A stretch of DNA of 64,000 nucleotides, taken from an uncultured Eubacteriales bacterium (GTDB taxonomy: Bacteria > Bacillota > Clostridia > Oscillospirales > Acutalibacteraceae). The first letter of the stretch is position 1; every line of letters starts with the position of its first letter. The stretch lies in assembly GCA_934457415.1 (NCBI GenBank), contig CAKSHM010000001.1, forward strand, positions 252,411-316,410, read 5' to 3'. Under the pieces are notes generated by a model. The model was not told where the DNA came from and ran no database searches. It saw only the letters and a list, made by a program, of their open reading frames with translations. The position numbers and the translations under genes are program-made. Positions 34,494 through 43,463 of the stretch are shown here, piece by piece.

Positions 34494-35429
34494 ATGAAAT
34501 TAAAATCAAGTCAGAGAGCGGCTGCAGTTTCTTTTATAATAAGATTGGCAGTTATAATCCCCGTTATGTATGTTATTCTTTATCCGCTTTTTACAATGGT
34601 AAGTACATCGCTTCAGTCTCAGTATCAGGCGCTTGACCCGAGCGTTGTATGGATACCTAAGGTTGTAACAGATGAAAATTATAAGAAAGCATTGCTTGCA
34701 TTAGACTTTTCGAATTCTTTTTGGAAAACAATTGAGGTCAACGTACTCAGTGCTGTTATCGAAGTTGCAACCTGTGCGGTTACTGCCTACGGCTTTGCAA
34801 GATTTAAGTTTAAATTTAAAGGTCCTTTAATTGGATTGCTTATTCTAAGCATAATAGTTCCTCAGGAAATGATTGCCGTTCCAACATATCTTCAGCTGCG
34901 TTATGCCGATATACTTGGGATTTTAGGACTTTTAGGAAAGTTTGCCGGAGCAGAATTAAGACCTAATCTTATCAATACTCCTTGGTCCTTCTGGCTTCCG
35001 TCAATTCTTTCTGTAGGCCTTCGATCCGGATTGTTTATTTTTATCTATATACAGTTTTATAAAGGCTTACCCAAAGAGCTTGAAGAAGCGGCTTATATTG
35101 ACGGTGCCGGACCTTTTAAAACATTTTTTAAAATAATTGTTCCGTCCTCGGGAACGGCTATAGTAACAGTAACAATTTTTTCAGTTATCTGGCATTGGAA
35201 TGAATACTTTCTTTCTTCTATTTATTTTTCAAGTAACTTTCCGCTTGCCGTTAAGCTTGCAACATTGGATGAAACAATGAATGTTATGGCTCTTGTTAAT
35301 TCAGTTACAAACCGAAACGGAATAATAATGGCGGCGTCTTTAATGTTTATCCTGCCTATGCTTATTATGTATATGATTGTTCAAAGAAAATTTGTCAAAA
35401 GCATTGATTCTGTAGGAATAGTCGGTTAA
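34494..35429 (+). CDS. Sugar ABC transporter permease, MalG type (pair 2)
   Basis: 311 aa, six helices, EAA loop LEEAAYIDGAGPFKTFFKIIVP. AAGGGGAAG precedes ATG 34494. It completes the second permease pair and is followed after 25 bp by the giant repeat protein. Like the first pair it lacks its own ATPase gene here. Confidence 0.92.
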   Translation: MKLKSSQRAAAVSFIIRLAVIIPVMYVILYPLFTMVSTSLQSQYQALDPSVVWIPKVVTDENYKKALLALDFSNSFWKTIEVNVLSAVIEVATCAVTAYGFARFKFKFKGPLIGLLILSIIVPQEMIAVPTYLQLRYADILGILGLLGKFAGAELRPNLINTPWSFWLPSILSVGLRSGLFIFIYIQFYKGLPKELEEAAYIDGAGPFKTFFKIIVPSSGTAIVTVTIFSVIWHWNEYFLSSIYFSSNFPLAVKLATLDETMNVMALVNSVTNRNGIIMAASLMFILPMLIMYMIVQRKFVKSIDSVGIVG

Positions 35430-35454
35430 AAATTTATAAACTTGGGAGGGCAAT

Positions 35455-38400
35455 ATGAAAAAACAAAAAATCATTTTAAGCGTTGTTTCAGTTTGCAGTG
35501 CGGCGGCAGTACTTTTAAGTACATTGCCGATGCTCGTAGGAGCAGCGAAGAAAACATCGAACAAACTCGTAAACGGTAACTTCGATTCAGGTGATTTTAC
35601 CGGTTATGAGGTAAAAAACACTTCTGGAAAGGGAGCGGCGGTTAAAGAGCATAACGGCAGCTTTGCGGCATACCTGCCGGGAAAGAAGAACGGCGGTTCT
35701 CCGTCGGAATTATTTGTCAATCAGAAAATTTCACTTAAAGCCGGAGATTATGTCTTTAAATTCAATGCCGATATAGCTTCTTTTGATAAGAACGATAAAA
35801 ATTACGGCTTGGTTTACGGAATTTATTCTGAGCTCGGCAGCTATAACCGCGGCTATGCTTCCGGTAAACAGTTGGCTGAAAGTGAGAATGTCTCTGTGGT
35901 TAACCGTACTGACGGTTCGGCAGTAACGGTTAGAAAAACTTCCTCCGGTAAGCTTACAGACGATTTCAGGATTATTTCTCCTGAACTTAACGATGACTAC
36001 TCCTATAAAGTTAAGGTTTCGGTTAAATTCACTCTTTTGGAGGATAAAGAAATTTATATTTCTTTAGGTGTTCCTAATGCCGACGCAAGTGCCTATGTAG
36101 ATGACCTTACTTTAAAATCAAATGACGGAACCGTATTATTCCAAAACGGCGATTTTGAAGATGGCGATTTAAGCGGATATATTGTAGGAAATACCACAGG
36201 AAAAGGCGTTACCGTTAAAAAATATAACGGCGGTTACGCTGCGTATCTGCCGGGAAGAGTAGCAGGCAGCAGACCCGAAGAGATGTTTTTAAATCAAAAA
36301 ATGTCTTTAAAAACCGGAAGCTATATCCTTACCTTTGAAGCTGATATAGCATGCTCCGACCTGACCGATTATTACGGCCTCGCATTCGGAGTGTATACAG
36401 ATATAGATGCCACTTATAACAGAGGACTTGCTACCGGAAAACAGATCGTTGAAAGAGATAAGGTTACGGTTATTAACCGTACTGATAACAGCACTGTAGC
36501 ATTCAATAAGACCGGAAATGGGTCGGTCGGAACGGACTTTAAGCTTATTCCGAGTGCTGTCAATGATGATTACTCCTTTAAAGCAAAGGTTAAAATGAAA
36601 TTTGATGTTTCGAAAGACTCCGACCTTTACTTCTCAATAGGTACAAACAGCGATAAAACAAGCGCCTATATTGATAATATAAGCTCGATAGAAGAGGATA
36701 AGTCAAATCTTCTTGAAAACGGCAATTTCGAAGAAGGCGATTTGTCAGGATACAGTTTTATAAATAAAACCGGTAAAGGAATTTCCGTTAAAGAATATAA
36801 CGATAGTTTCGCGGCATTCTTACCCGGAAGAGCAGGCGGCGGAACCGCTGAAGAAATGTTCTTAAATCAGAAGGTTTCTCTTCCTGAAGGAAAATACACT
36901 TTTAGCTTTGATGCTGATCTTGCAGCCGCAAAAGCCGACGCATGGGGTCTTATTTACGGTGTTTATACTCAGCTCGGCGATTTTAACCGAGGATATAACA
37001 GCGGAAATCAGTTTGCTGCAAAGGAAAATGTTTCTGTTATAAACAGAGAAACAGGTGCTGATATCGCAGTCAGAAGAACCCAAAATGCCGATAATGCAGA
37101 CTTTTTAATAATTCCGGATAAAAATGACGACTATTCCTATAAAATAAAAGTTACGGTCAGATTTGAGATTACCGAGGATAAGGATATTTTTATTTCTTTA
37201 GGCTGTCATACTTCCGACTCAAGCGCCTATGTTGATAACCTTAAGCTTGCCGTTGATTCAACAGGCGGCGGTGAGGACGAAAGCAGTCCTAACTATAACG
37301 GCGGATTTGAACTCGGTAATACAAACGGCTATGTGCTTGCTAATAAATCAAGAATTGAAGTTGTAGGAGCCGCGAAGGCAGAGGATGACGGCAAAGCTGA
37401 AATTTCAGGCAATTACGCGGCATATCTTCCGGGCAGACAGGACAGCAATATCACAGGCTCTAATCTTATTAAACAGGTTACATTAGATGCAGGAAAATAT
37501 GTTATCAGCTTTAATGCAGATATCATTTCCGGCAGTACGGCAGGCCCGGTTGATTTCGGCGTTCATACGGGAGAATGGAATACAAGTTTCCATAGAGGCT
37601 ATGACCAAAGCAGTAATATAGTAAAAACCGTTAAAATAATCGACCGAAATACCGGTAAGCAAAGCGTTTCATTTACAGAACAGCTGGATAACAACGAAAA
37701 AAGCCGCTGCTTTAGAATAGACGCTGTTGCCGACTCGACAATAAACTGTAAGGTTTATGCTTATTTTGAAATAACAGAGGCTATGGTTGCTTCGAAAGAG
37801 AATAAGGTTTATTTCTGCGTAAGCTTCCCGACCGGCAACAGAACTACAAGAATGTATCTTGATGATATTCTTTTCGAAAACGGTGAACCCGATCCCGATC
37901 CGGAGGATGGGAAAATACTTAAAAACGGTGATTTTGAAAATGGTAATCTTAACGGATATACAGTCGGAAATACGACTGCTGTAACCGATCCCGTAAGAGT
38001 TACGGAAGATACTGAAAATCCGAATAACCATGTTGCTTATCTACCTGAAAGAGACGATACAAAAAATAATCCTACAACAAGGTTTATAAATCAGAAAATA
38101 TCGCTTACTAAGGGCTGGTATGAATGGACCTTTGATGTAAAGCTTGACTATACAAACGGTTACGGACTTGTCTTTGGTGTTTATGATAAATTGAGTGATT
38201 TTGTAAGAGGCTATGGTCAGGCGGATAAAAATCAGTTTGCGTCTCAGGCTGACTCATTGATTGTTAATACCGAAACAAATGCAGTTATAATGCCGGGTGT
38301 GCTTGAGAGCTGGAATGACTTTATGTTAAGTCAGAGCGGCAGATTTAAAGTAACGGTAAGATTTTATGTTGCAGAAAACAGTAAGGACGCTTACCTATCG

Positions 38401-40314
38401 GTAGGTATTCCAAACATAGGAGCAAAGGGCTATATTGATAATATGGCTGTTAATGCACTCCCCGATTACTCCCCGGTTGACGAAAGCAAAATAAGAAACG
38501 GGGATTTTGAAAAGGGCAATTTGGAGGGCTATATTTACAGTTATGATGTTTCTAAAGAGGATGCTATAAAGATTGTTGATTATAACGGCTCAAAAGCGGC
38601 GTATCTGCCAAAACGCAACAACGATATGGGCGGTCCTTACGGAAGATTTTTGAATCAGTCGTTAAAGCTTGAACCCGGAAGATATATTTTGGAATTTGAC
38701 GCAGATTTTAAAATCGAAACCCCCGAGGCTTACACTTTCTACTACGGAATTTATGAAAAGATTGATTCAAATTATCAGCGCGGACTGGCAACAGGCACGC
38801 AGATAGCTTACGCTTCTACCGTAACGGACAGGACAAACGGAAAACCGCTTTACATTTCCAAAAAAAGCGGAAATGAATATTTCTTCTCATTCTCTCAATA
38901 TAAGAGCGGAGATCTTGTGACATCTCATGTTACGCTTGAATTTGAAATTGAAGAAAGCAAAACGGTTTATTTCTCTGCCGGTATAAACAATTCGGGAGAG
39001 TGCGGTTGGCTTGATAATATTAAGCTCGGAATAAATACTAAGGAAAAACCTGTTCCGCAAACATACGATGACCCGAAAACGGTTTATTATGTTGATTTCG
39101 AGGGCGAAAAATCTCAATTGCTCGACCACACTTTCCAGCCCTCTCAATACTATGAGCGCTCAACCGATACGGCTCACAGCGGCAAATATTCGGTAAGGTT
39201 TAATCCCGAAAGTGCAGACGGTTATAAATATCTGTGCTATACGGATAATAACGGATATAACGTAATGGAACCGAAACTTAAACCGAATACGGCTTACAGG
39301 TTCTCATTCTGGTACAATCAGCCGCAGGGCGACCAAAATACGCAGTACGCTTATCAACCGTTAGGACAGTCGCTCCGAGCCGCAAGAGTAAGAAAAGCCG
39401 GATGGCAGCAATTTACTTACGATTTCAAAACAGGTGAAAATCCCGAAAGCTATGCAATGAAGACCATATGGATATGCTCCGCTTATTTTGGTAAGGGTTC
39501 GTATTTATACTTTGATGATATTAAGCTTGAAGAATTAAGTCCGTCAGTTCTTTCCCTTGATGAAACGGAAACATATTGCGAAGAATTGCAAAATAAAATT
39601 CAAAACGGCAGTTTTGAAAAAGATATCAAAGGAACAGTCTGGGAAAGTTTGGGATCTTCTGTTAAGCGTATTAAGGCAACCGAAACCAATAAAGCTGATT
39701 CCGGCGATTATTACGCACACTTAAGCGGTAATGCATTACTCAAACTGAAAATTAAAATACGTTCGAATTATATAAATAAATTTGCTTTCAGTTATCGGAT
39801 GAATAAAGGTACTAACCTGAAGATAGGAATACTTGATAACTCCGGAAATGTTATGCTGCCGATTTCAGGTGCGGAATTCAGTGAATCAAGCCTTATAACT
39901 CCATCAGCAGCGGACGGCGAATGGCATAGATTCTGCTATTCGTTCCTGTCCCCAATAGACGGTTATGTTTATTTCTATCTTGAGGGTTCAGGATTGAATA
40001 TTGACCTTGATGAAGTTTCTCTCTTCAGAAAAACTCAGGGCTATGATGAGGATCCGAATATGATCGGTAAAGTCAAAAACACTTCTGTCACAGATTCTGA
40101 CGGAGATATAAATATTGACGACGGTTTTGATATTGACGACACTCCGATTTTTGATAATAACGATAAGTCAAAAGATAAACCTGAAAAAGCTGACATTAAG
40201 AAAAATTCAAATGTTTTATGGATAGTTGTCGGGTCTGCTGCTGCGGCTGCGGTAATCGGAGGAACAGCGGCACTGATAATTATAAAGAAACGCAAGTGCA
40301 AAAAATCTGTTTAG
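35455..40314 (+). CDS. 1619-residue membrane-anchored repeat protein with carbohydrate-binding-like modules
   Basis: A signal peptide (residues 1-31, ending near VGAA) and a C-terminal hydrophobic helix (about 1582-1605) with a basic tail anchor it to the membrane facing out. At least six modules of about 190-205 residues start with a motif close to 'NGxFExGxLxGY' at residues about 38, 230, 418, 612, 818 and 1012; two diverged modules begin near 1209 (VDFEGEK) and 1380 (QNGSFEKD). Within modules, 'YLPGR', 'FLNQKxSL', 'FxFDAD', 'GVYxxLxxxxRGY' and 'YxDNLxL' recur, the pattern of jelly-roll carbohydrate-binding modules (CBM4/9/22-like). No hydrolase domain is visible. It probably displays multivalent glycan binding at the surface next to the transporter. 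GGGAGG lies before ATG 35455. Confidence 0.82.
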   Translation: MKKQKIILSVVSVCSAAAVLLSTLPMLVGAAKKTSNKLVNGNFDSGDFTGYEVKNTSGKGAAVKEHNGSFAAYLPGKKNGGSPSELFVNQKISLKAGDYVFKFNADIASFDKNDKNYGLVYGIYSELGSYNRGYASGKQLAESENVSVVNRTDGSAVTVRKTSSGKLTDDFRIISPELNDDYSYKVKVSVKFTLLEDKEIYISLGVPNADASAYVDDLTLKSNDGTVLFQNGDFEDGDLSGYIVGNTTGKGVTVKKYNGGYAAYLPGRVAGSRPEEMFLNQKMSLKTGSYILTFEADIACSDLTDYYGLAFGVYTDIDATYNRGLATGKQIVERDKVTVINRTDNSTVAFNKTGNGSVGTDFKLIPSAVNDDYSFKAKVKMKFDVSKDSDLYFSIGTNSDKTSAYIDNISSIEEDKSNLLENGNFEEGDLSGYSFINKTGKGISVKEYNDSFAAFLPGRAGGGTAEEMFLNQKVSLPEGKYTFSFDADLAAAKADAWGLIYGVYTQLGDFNRGYNSGNQFAAKENVSVINRETGADIAVRRTQNADNADFLIIPDKNDDYSYKIKVTVRFEITEDKDIFISLGCHTSDSSAYVDNLKLAVDSTGGGEDESSPNYNGGFELGNTNGYVLANKSRIEVVGAAKAEDDGKAEISGNYAAYLPGRQDSNITGSNLIKQVTLDAGKYVISFNADIISGSTAGPVDFGVHTGEWNTSFHRGYDQSSNIVKTVKIIDRNTGKQSVSFTEQLDNNEKSRCFRIDAVADSTINCKVYAYFEITEAMVASKENKVYFCVSFPTGNRTTRMYLDDILFENGEPDPDPEDGKILKNGDFENGNLNGYTVGNTTAVTDPVRVTEDTENPNNHVAYLPERDDTKNNPTTRFINQKISLTKGWYEWTFDVKLDYTNGYGLVFGVYDKLSDFVRGYGQADKNQFASQADSLIVNTETNAVIMPGVLESWNDFMLSQSGRFKVTVRFYVAENSKDAYLSVGIPNIGAKGYIDNMAVNALPDYSPVDESKIRNGDFEKGNLEGYIYSYDVSKEDAIKIVDYNGSKAAYLPKRNNDMGGPYGRFLNQSLKLEPGRYILEFDADFKIETPEAYTFYYGIYEKIDSNYQRGLATGTQIAYASTVTDRTNGKPLYISKKSGNEYFFSFSQYKSGDLVTSHVTLEFEIEESKTVYFSAGINNSGECGWLDNIKLGINTKEKPVPQTYDDPKTVYYVDFEGEKSQLLDHTFQPSQYYERSTDTAHSGKYSVRFNPESADGYKYLCYTDNNGYNVMEPKLKPNTAYRFSFWYNQPQGDQNTQYAYQPLGQSLRAARVRKAGWQQFTYDFKTGENPESYAMKTIWICSAYFGKGSYLYFDDIKLEELSPSVLSLDETETYCEELQNKIQNGSFEKDIKGTVWESLGSSVKRIKATETNKADSGDYYAHLSGNALLKLKIKIRSNYINKFAFSYRMNKGTNLKIGILDNSGNVMLPISGAEFSESSLITPSAADGEWHRFCYSFLSPIDGYVYFYLEGSGLNIDLDEVSLFRKTQGYDEDPNMIGKVKNTSVTDSDGDINIDDGFDIDDTPIFDNNDKSKDKPEKADIKKNSNVLWIVVGSAAAAAVIGGTAALIIIKKRKCKKSV

Positions 40315-40351
40315 GATTTAAGCATAATGATTTTAAAAGGAGAATGTCAAA

Positions 40352-41731
40352 ATGAAAAAAAGAGTATTGGCAATGCTTTTATCGGCAGTAATGCTTACCG
40401 TGCTGTTTTCAGGCTGCGGCAAAGCAAAGAACGAAAGCTCTGATATCGGTAATACCGATGTAACATCAAGTGATGCGAACGATGCCGAAAGCTCGCAGTC
40501 GGGTTCTCAGGCACAGTCGGGCAGCAGCTCGCAATCTTCCGGCAATAAAACCGCAGGTATTGATTACAACAGCTTAAAGGGCACAACCGTAAAGGTGCTT
40601 ATGTGGCGCGATCTTACCGAGCAGGAAAAGAAGACCATAGCTAATTTTGAAAAAGAGTACTCAATGAAGGTCAAGGTTGAATATTCAAATCAAGATAACT
40701 ATATGACAAAATTGGCTTCACTGGTTTCAACAAACGATTCGCCCGATGTAGGTCTTATAATCAATTCGCAAAACCGTCAGGGCTGTTTCCCGATAGGCGC
40801 GGCAACCGTATTCCAAGCTGCAGCTGTAAGTAAACAGGATTTGAACGACAGTTTCTGGGATAAGGACGCAATGAATAATTTCAAAATCAAGGGTAAACCT
40901 TATGCCTTTATAGCTTACAACAACTGGTATAATGCTCACGGCGTACTTATGTATAATGCCGATATGTTTAAAAGCGACGGTATTACAAGCCCCTACGATT
41001 TATGGAAAGCCGGCAAATGGAACTGGGATACATTAAAATCAACAGCCGAGGCGCTTAAGAAAAAAGGTCATAAGTACGGTATGGTTGTAAATATGGTTTA
41101 TAACAATATGGCATCTGCCGGAACCGACTTTGTTTCTTACGACGGCTCAACCTTTAAGAGCACTATAACCGACGCTAAGACAGTTAAGGCATGGACATTT
41201 AACGCACAAATGGTTGAGGCAGGTTTACAACCCGTTTACGGCACAGATACAAATGCTTTCCAGGCCGGCGAAGCCGGTATGTTCAGCACGAACCTCTGGA
41301 CTATGCGTAAGGACGGCTTACTTAACACCTGCAAGTTTGAGGTTATGTGCGTACCGTATCCGTCCCCTGCCGGCGAGGATCCGATTATCGTTGCGGGTTC
41401 AAATCCGTTTGCTATTCCGAAGGGCGCTAAAAATCCTGTCGGAGCCGGCGTGTTCTTGAGATATTTACTTGATTCAGCAAACAACGGTAACTTTTCTGAC
41501 ATTGCAATCAACCCCAAAATGGAAGAAGTATTCAATTATCTTAACCAAAAGGGACTCAAGAAAAAGTTTATGATATCCAGCGGCGTTATAGGTTATTCAA
41601 ACCTTACCTCACTTAACGCGCTTGTTAACGAACTTAATTCAACAACTGCAAGTCAGGTAACAACAGTATTGCAGAAAAACAAATCGCTGGTTGATAACAC
41701 CGTAAAATCGATAAACAGCAAGTTGAAATAA
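40352..41731 (+). CDS. Sugar ABC transporter solute-binding lipoprotein
   Basis: 459 aa. Lipobox LFSGC with Cys22, then a Ser/Gln/Asp-rich linker of about 45 residues (many SSQSGSQ-type repeats), then a family-1 solute-binding domain from about residue 70 (TVKVLMWRDLTEQEKKTI), with 'VGLIINSQN', 'YDLWKAGKWNWDTLKS' and 'GSNPFAIPKGAKNP' blocks. It is anchored outside and delivers sugar to one of the permease pairs, probably the second. AAAGGAGAATG precedes ATG 40352. The DNA is slightly more GC-rich than that of the adjacent genes. Confidence 0.92.
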   Translation: MKKRVLAMLLSAVMLTVLFSGCGKAKNESSDIGNTDVTSSDANDAESSQSGSQAQSGSSSQSSGNKTAGIDYNSLKGTTVKVLMWRDLTEQEKKTIANFEKEYSMKVKVEYSNQDNYMTKLASLVSTNDSPDVGLIINSQNRQGCFPIGAATVFQAAAVSKQDLNDSFWDKDAMNNFKIKGKPYAFIAYNNWYNAHGVLMYNADMFKSDGITSPYDLWKAGKWNWDTLKSTAEALKKKGHKYGMVVNMVYNNMASAGTDFVSYDGSTFKSTITDAKTVKAWTFNAQMVEAGLQPVYGTDTNAFQAGEAGMFSTNLWTMRKDGLLNTCKFEVMCVPYPSPAGEDPIIVAGSNPFAIPKGAKNPVGAGVFLRYLLDSANNGNFSDIAINPKMEEVFNYLNQKGLKKKFMISSGVIGYSNLTSLNALVNELNSTTASQVTTVLQKNKSLVDNTVKSINSKLK

Positions 41732-41748
41732 CCTTATAAGGTGAGGCT

Positions 41749-43446
41749 ATGAAAAAATATATTAAATTTATATCCGGAGTTTTAGCGCTTTGTATCCTTA
41801 CTGCTACGGTTTGCGGGTGCGACAAAAACAACGGAGCTTCGACGGTGAAGAAACCGTCGAAGCCGCAAACCGCGGATTCATCCGACACCTCATTTGATAA
41901 TTCATCGGATAATACGTCATCGGATGACGATACAAGCATTGATATATCCGATGACTTTGATGACCTTGATTTTGATATTGACTTTACAACAAATCAGGTA
42001 TTTACTTTCGCAAAAACCGCGGTAAACAGTAATATTAAGGGTACGGGCGGTATATTACCCTGCTGGTGGTACTTCCCCGACAGCACAATAGACGGCGGAT
42101 ACAGTGAAAGCGATATTCAGATAGCGGTTGAACAACTGAAAAATATGAAAGTTTCAATAGTCCGCTGCCTTTCTTTCCAACCGGGATATGCGTGGGATGA
42201 GGCAAGCAGCAGCTATAACTGGGACAGCGTTTATATGAAAGCCTTTTACCGCTACGCAAAGGTGCTTAAAGATAACGGTATGGAAATCGTTATCAACCCG
42301 AACCGTAACCTTGCCGACCCGCAGGCGGGCGAGCCTGTCTGCACTCCTTTTAAAAAGGCGAGCGACGCTAAAAATGAGGATGAATATAACCGACTTTACG
42401 GCGAATGGGTCGTTGAACTTATAAAGGAAGTTATTGTTAAACGCGGCTTTACGAATATCAAGTATTTAATGTACAATACCGAGGCGAATAATATAGGCGA
42501 CGTCAAGGCGGATAATGAGGCGGCTTATTTTGCCGAGCATAAAAAGTATTTTGATTTATATATGGGCCGCATAAAGGCTTCCGATAAAGCAATGCGCGAG
42601 GCGGGAGTGCGTAATTATCTCAAAATTGTAGGTCCTAATGCCGTAACCGCTCCGACAGCCAAGGGCTATGAAAAGTATTGCGGTAAGCGCTGGCTTGAAT
42701 GGGCGGTACAGTACGGAAACGACTGTATAGATATTTATTCGGCGCATTTCTACGCCTATCTGCCCGATTATACCCAAGACGCATACGGCGATTTACTCAA
42801 GCAGGAGCAGGAATTTGTTGAAATAGTAAAGCCGACAGGCAAAGAGTTTTGGCACGATGAATTTAATACGATGAAGCAAGGTTATTCAACTGCTACGGAA
42901 ATTGAAGACGATCCTTTGAAGTCTGCTACATTAGCGTCAATGGTTCTTGCAATGTATGAGGGCGGCGCTCAAAGCTCCTTGCTTTGGTATCTTTTTGATG
43001 TTAAATGGCCGGAATCCGACCTTACCGCTCCGCCCGAAAGATTTGAGGGTATTCATTACGGCGGCGTTTGCCCTGTAAGCTATGAATCGACAATACCGTA
43101 TACATCTTACTATATGTGGTGCGCTTTGGGGAATGCTGTCAAAACAGGAGATACTGTTTATTCCGGCACTTCGGACGGCGAAAACTTTCACTCAATGCTT
43201 TTTAAGCATGCGGACGGAACCTACAGCATTGTTGCTGTTAATATAACGTGGGATAAAACCAATGTAACCTTCAAGCTGCCTATGTCGCTTAACGGCAAGG
43301 AATTTACAAAAACCGTGTATGACCCTACCACGGTAACTCCTACTACCGAATATAAGCCGCTTGAGCCGACGGGCGCCGTAAAGATTACAAACAGTTTTAA
43401 AGACACGATAGGTTCATATCAGGTTGTGATTTATAATCAAAAATAA
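41749..43446 (+). CDS. Lipoprotein glycoside hydrolase of (beta/alpha)8 type
   Basis: 565 aa. Lipobox TVCGC (Cys24), an acidic Asp/Ser linker up to about residue 85, then a TIM-barrel hydrolase starting near GGILPCWWYFPDS. 'LMYNTEANN' is at the place of the acid/base (usually NEPN) and 'EFWHDEFNT' at the place of the nucleophile in clan GH-A enzymes (GH5/39-like). The last ~100 residues form a beta domain. It is anchored outside, so it would trim glycans before uptake. The exact family and substrate are uncertain. It starts 17 bp after the binding-protein gene. Confidence 0.72.
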   Translation: MKKYIKFISGVLALCILTATVCGCDKNNGASTVKKPSKPQTADSSDTSFDNSSDNTSSDDDTSIDISDDFDDLDFDIDFTTNQVFTFAKTAVNSNIKGTGGILPCWWYFPDSTIDGGYSESDIQIAVEQLKNMKVSIVRCLSFQPGYAWDEASSSYNWDSVYMKAFYRYAKVLKDNGMEIVINPNRNLADPQAGEPVCTPFKKASDAKNEDEYNRLYGEWVVELIKEVIVKRGFTNIKYLMYNTEANNIGDVKADNEAAYFAEHKKYFDLYMGRIKASDKAMREAGVRNYLKIVGPNAVTAPTAKGYEKYCGKRWLEWAVQYGNDCIDIYSAHFYAYLPDYTQDAYGDLLKQEQEFVEIVKPTGKEFWHDEFNTMKQGYSTATEIEDDPLKSATLASMVLAMYEGGAQSSLLWYLFDVKWPESDLTAPPERFEGIHYGGVCPVSYESTIPYTSYYMWCALGNAVKTGDTVYSGTSDGENFHSMLFKHADGTYSIVAVNITWDKTNVTFKLPMSLNGKEFTKTVYDPTTVTPTTEYKPLEPTGAVKITNSFKDTIGSYQVVIYNQK

Positions 43447-43463
43447 AACGGGAGGTAATGAGA

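Noticed and set aside
39000..40300. Minus-strand frames within the large repeat protein gene
   Set aside because: They lack ribosome binding sites and mirror the codon periodicity of the plus-strand gene.
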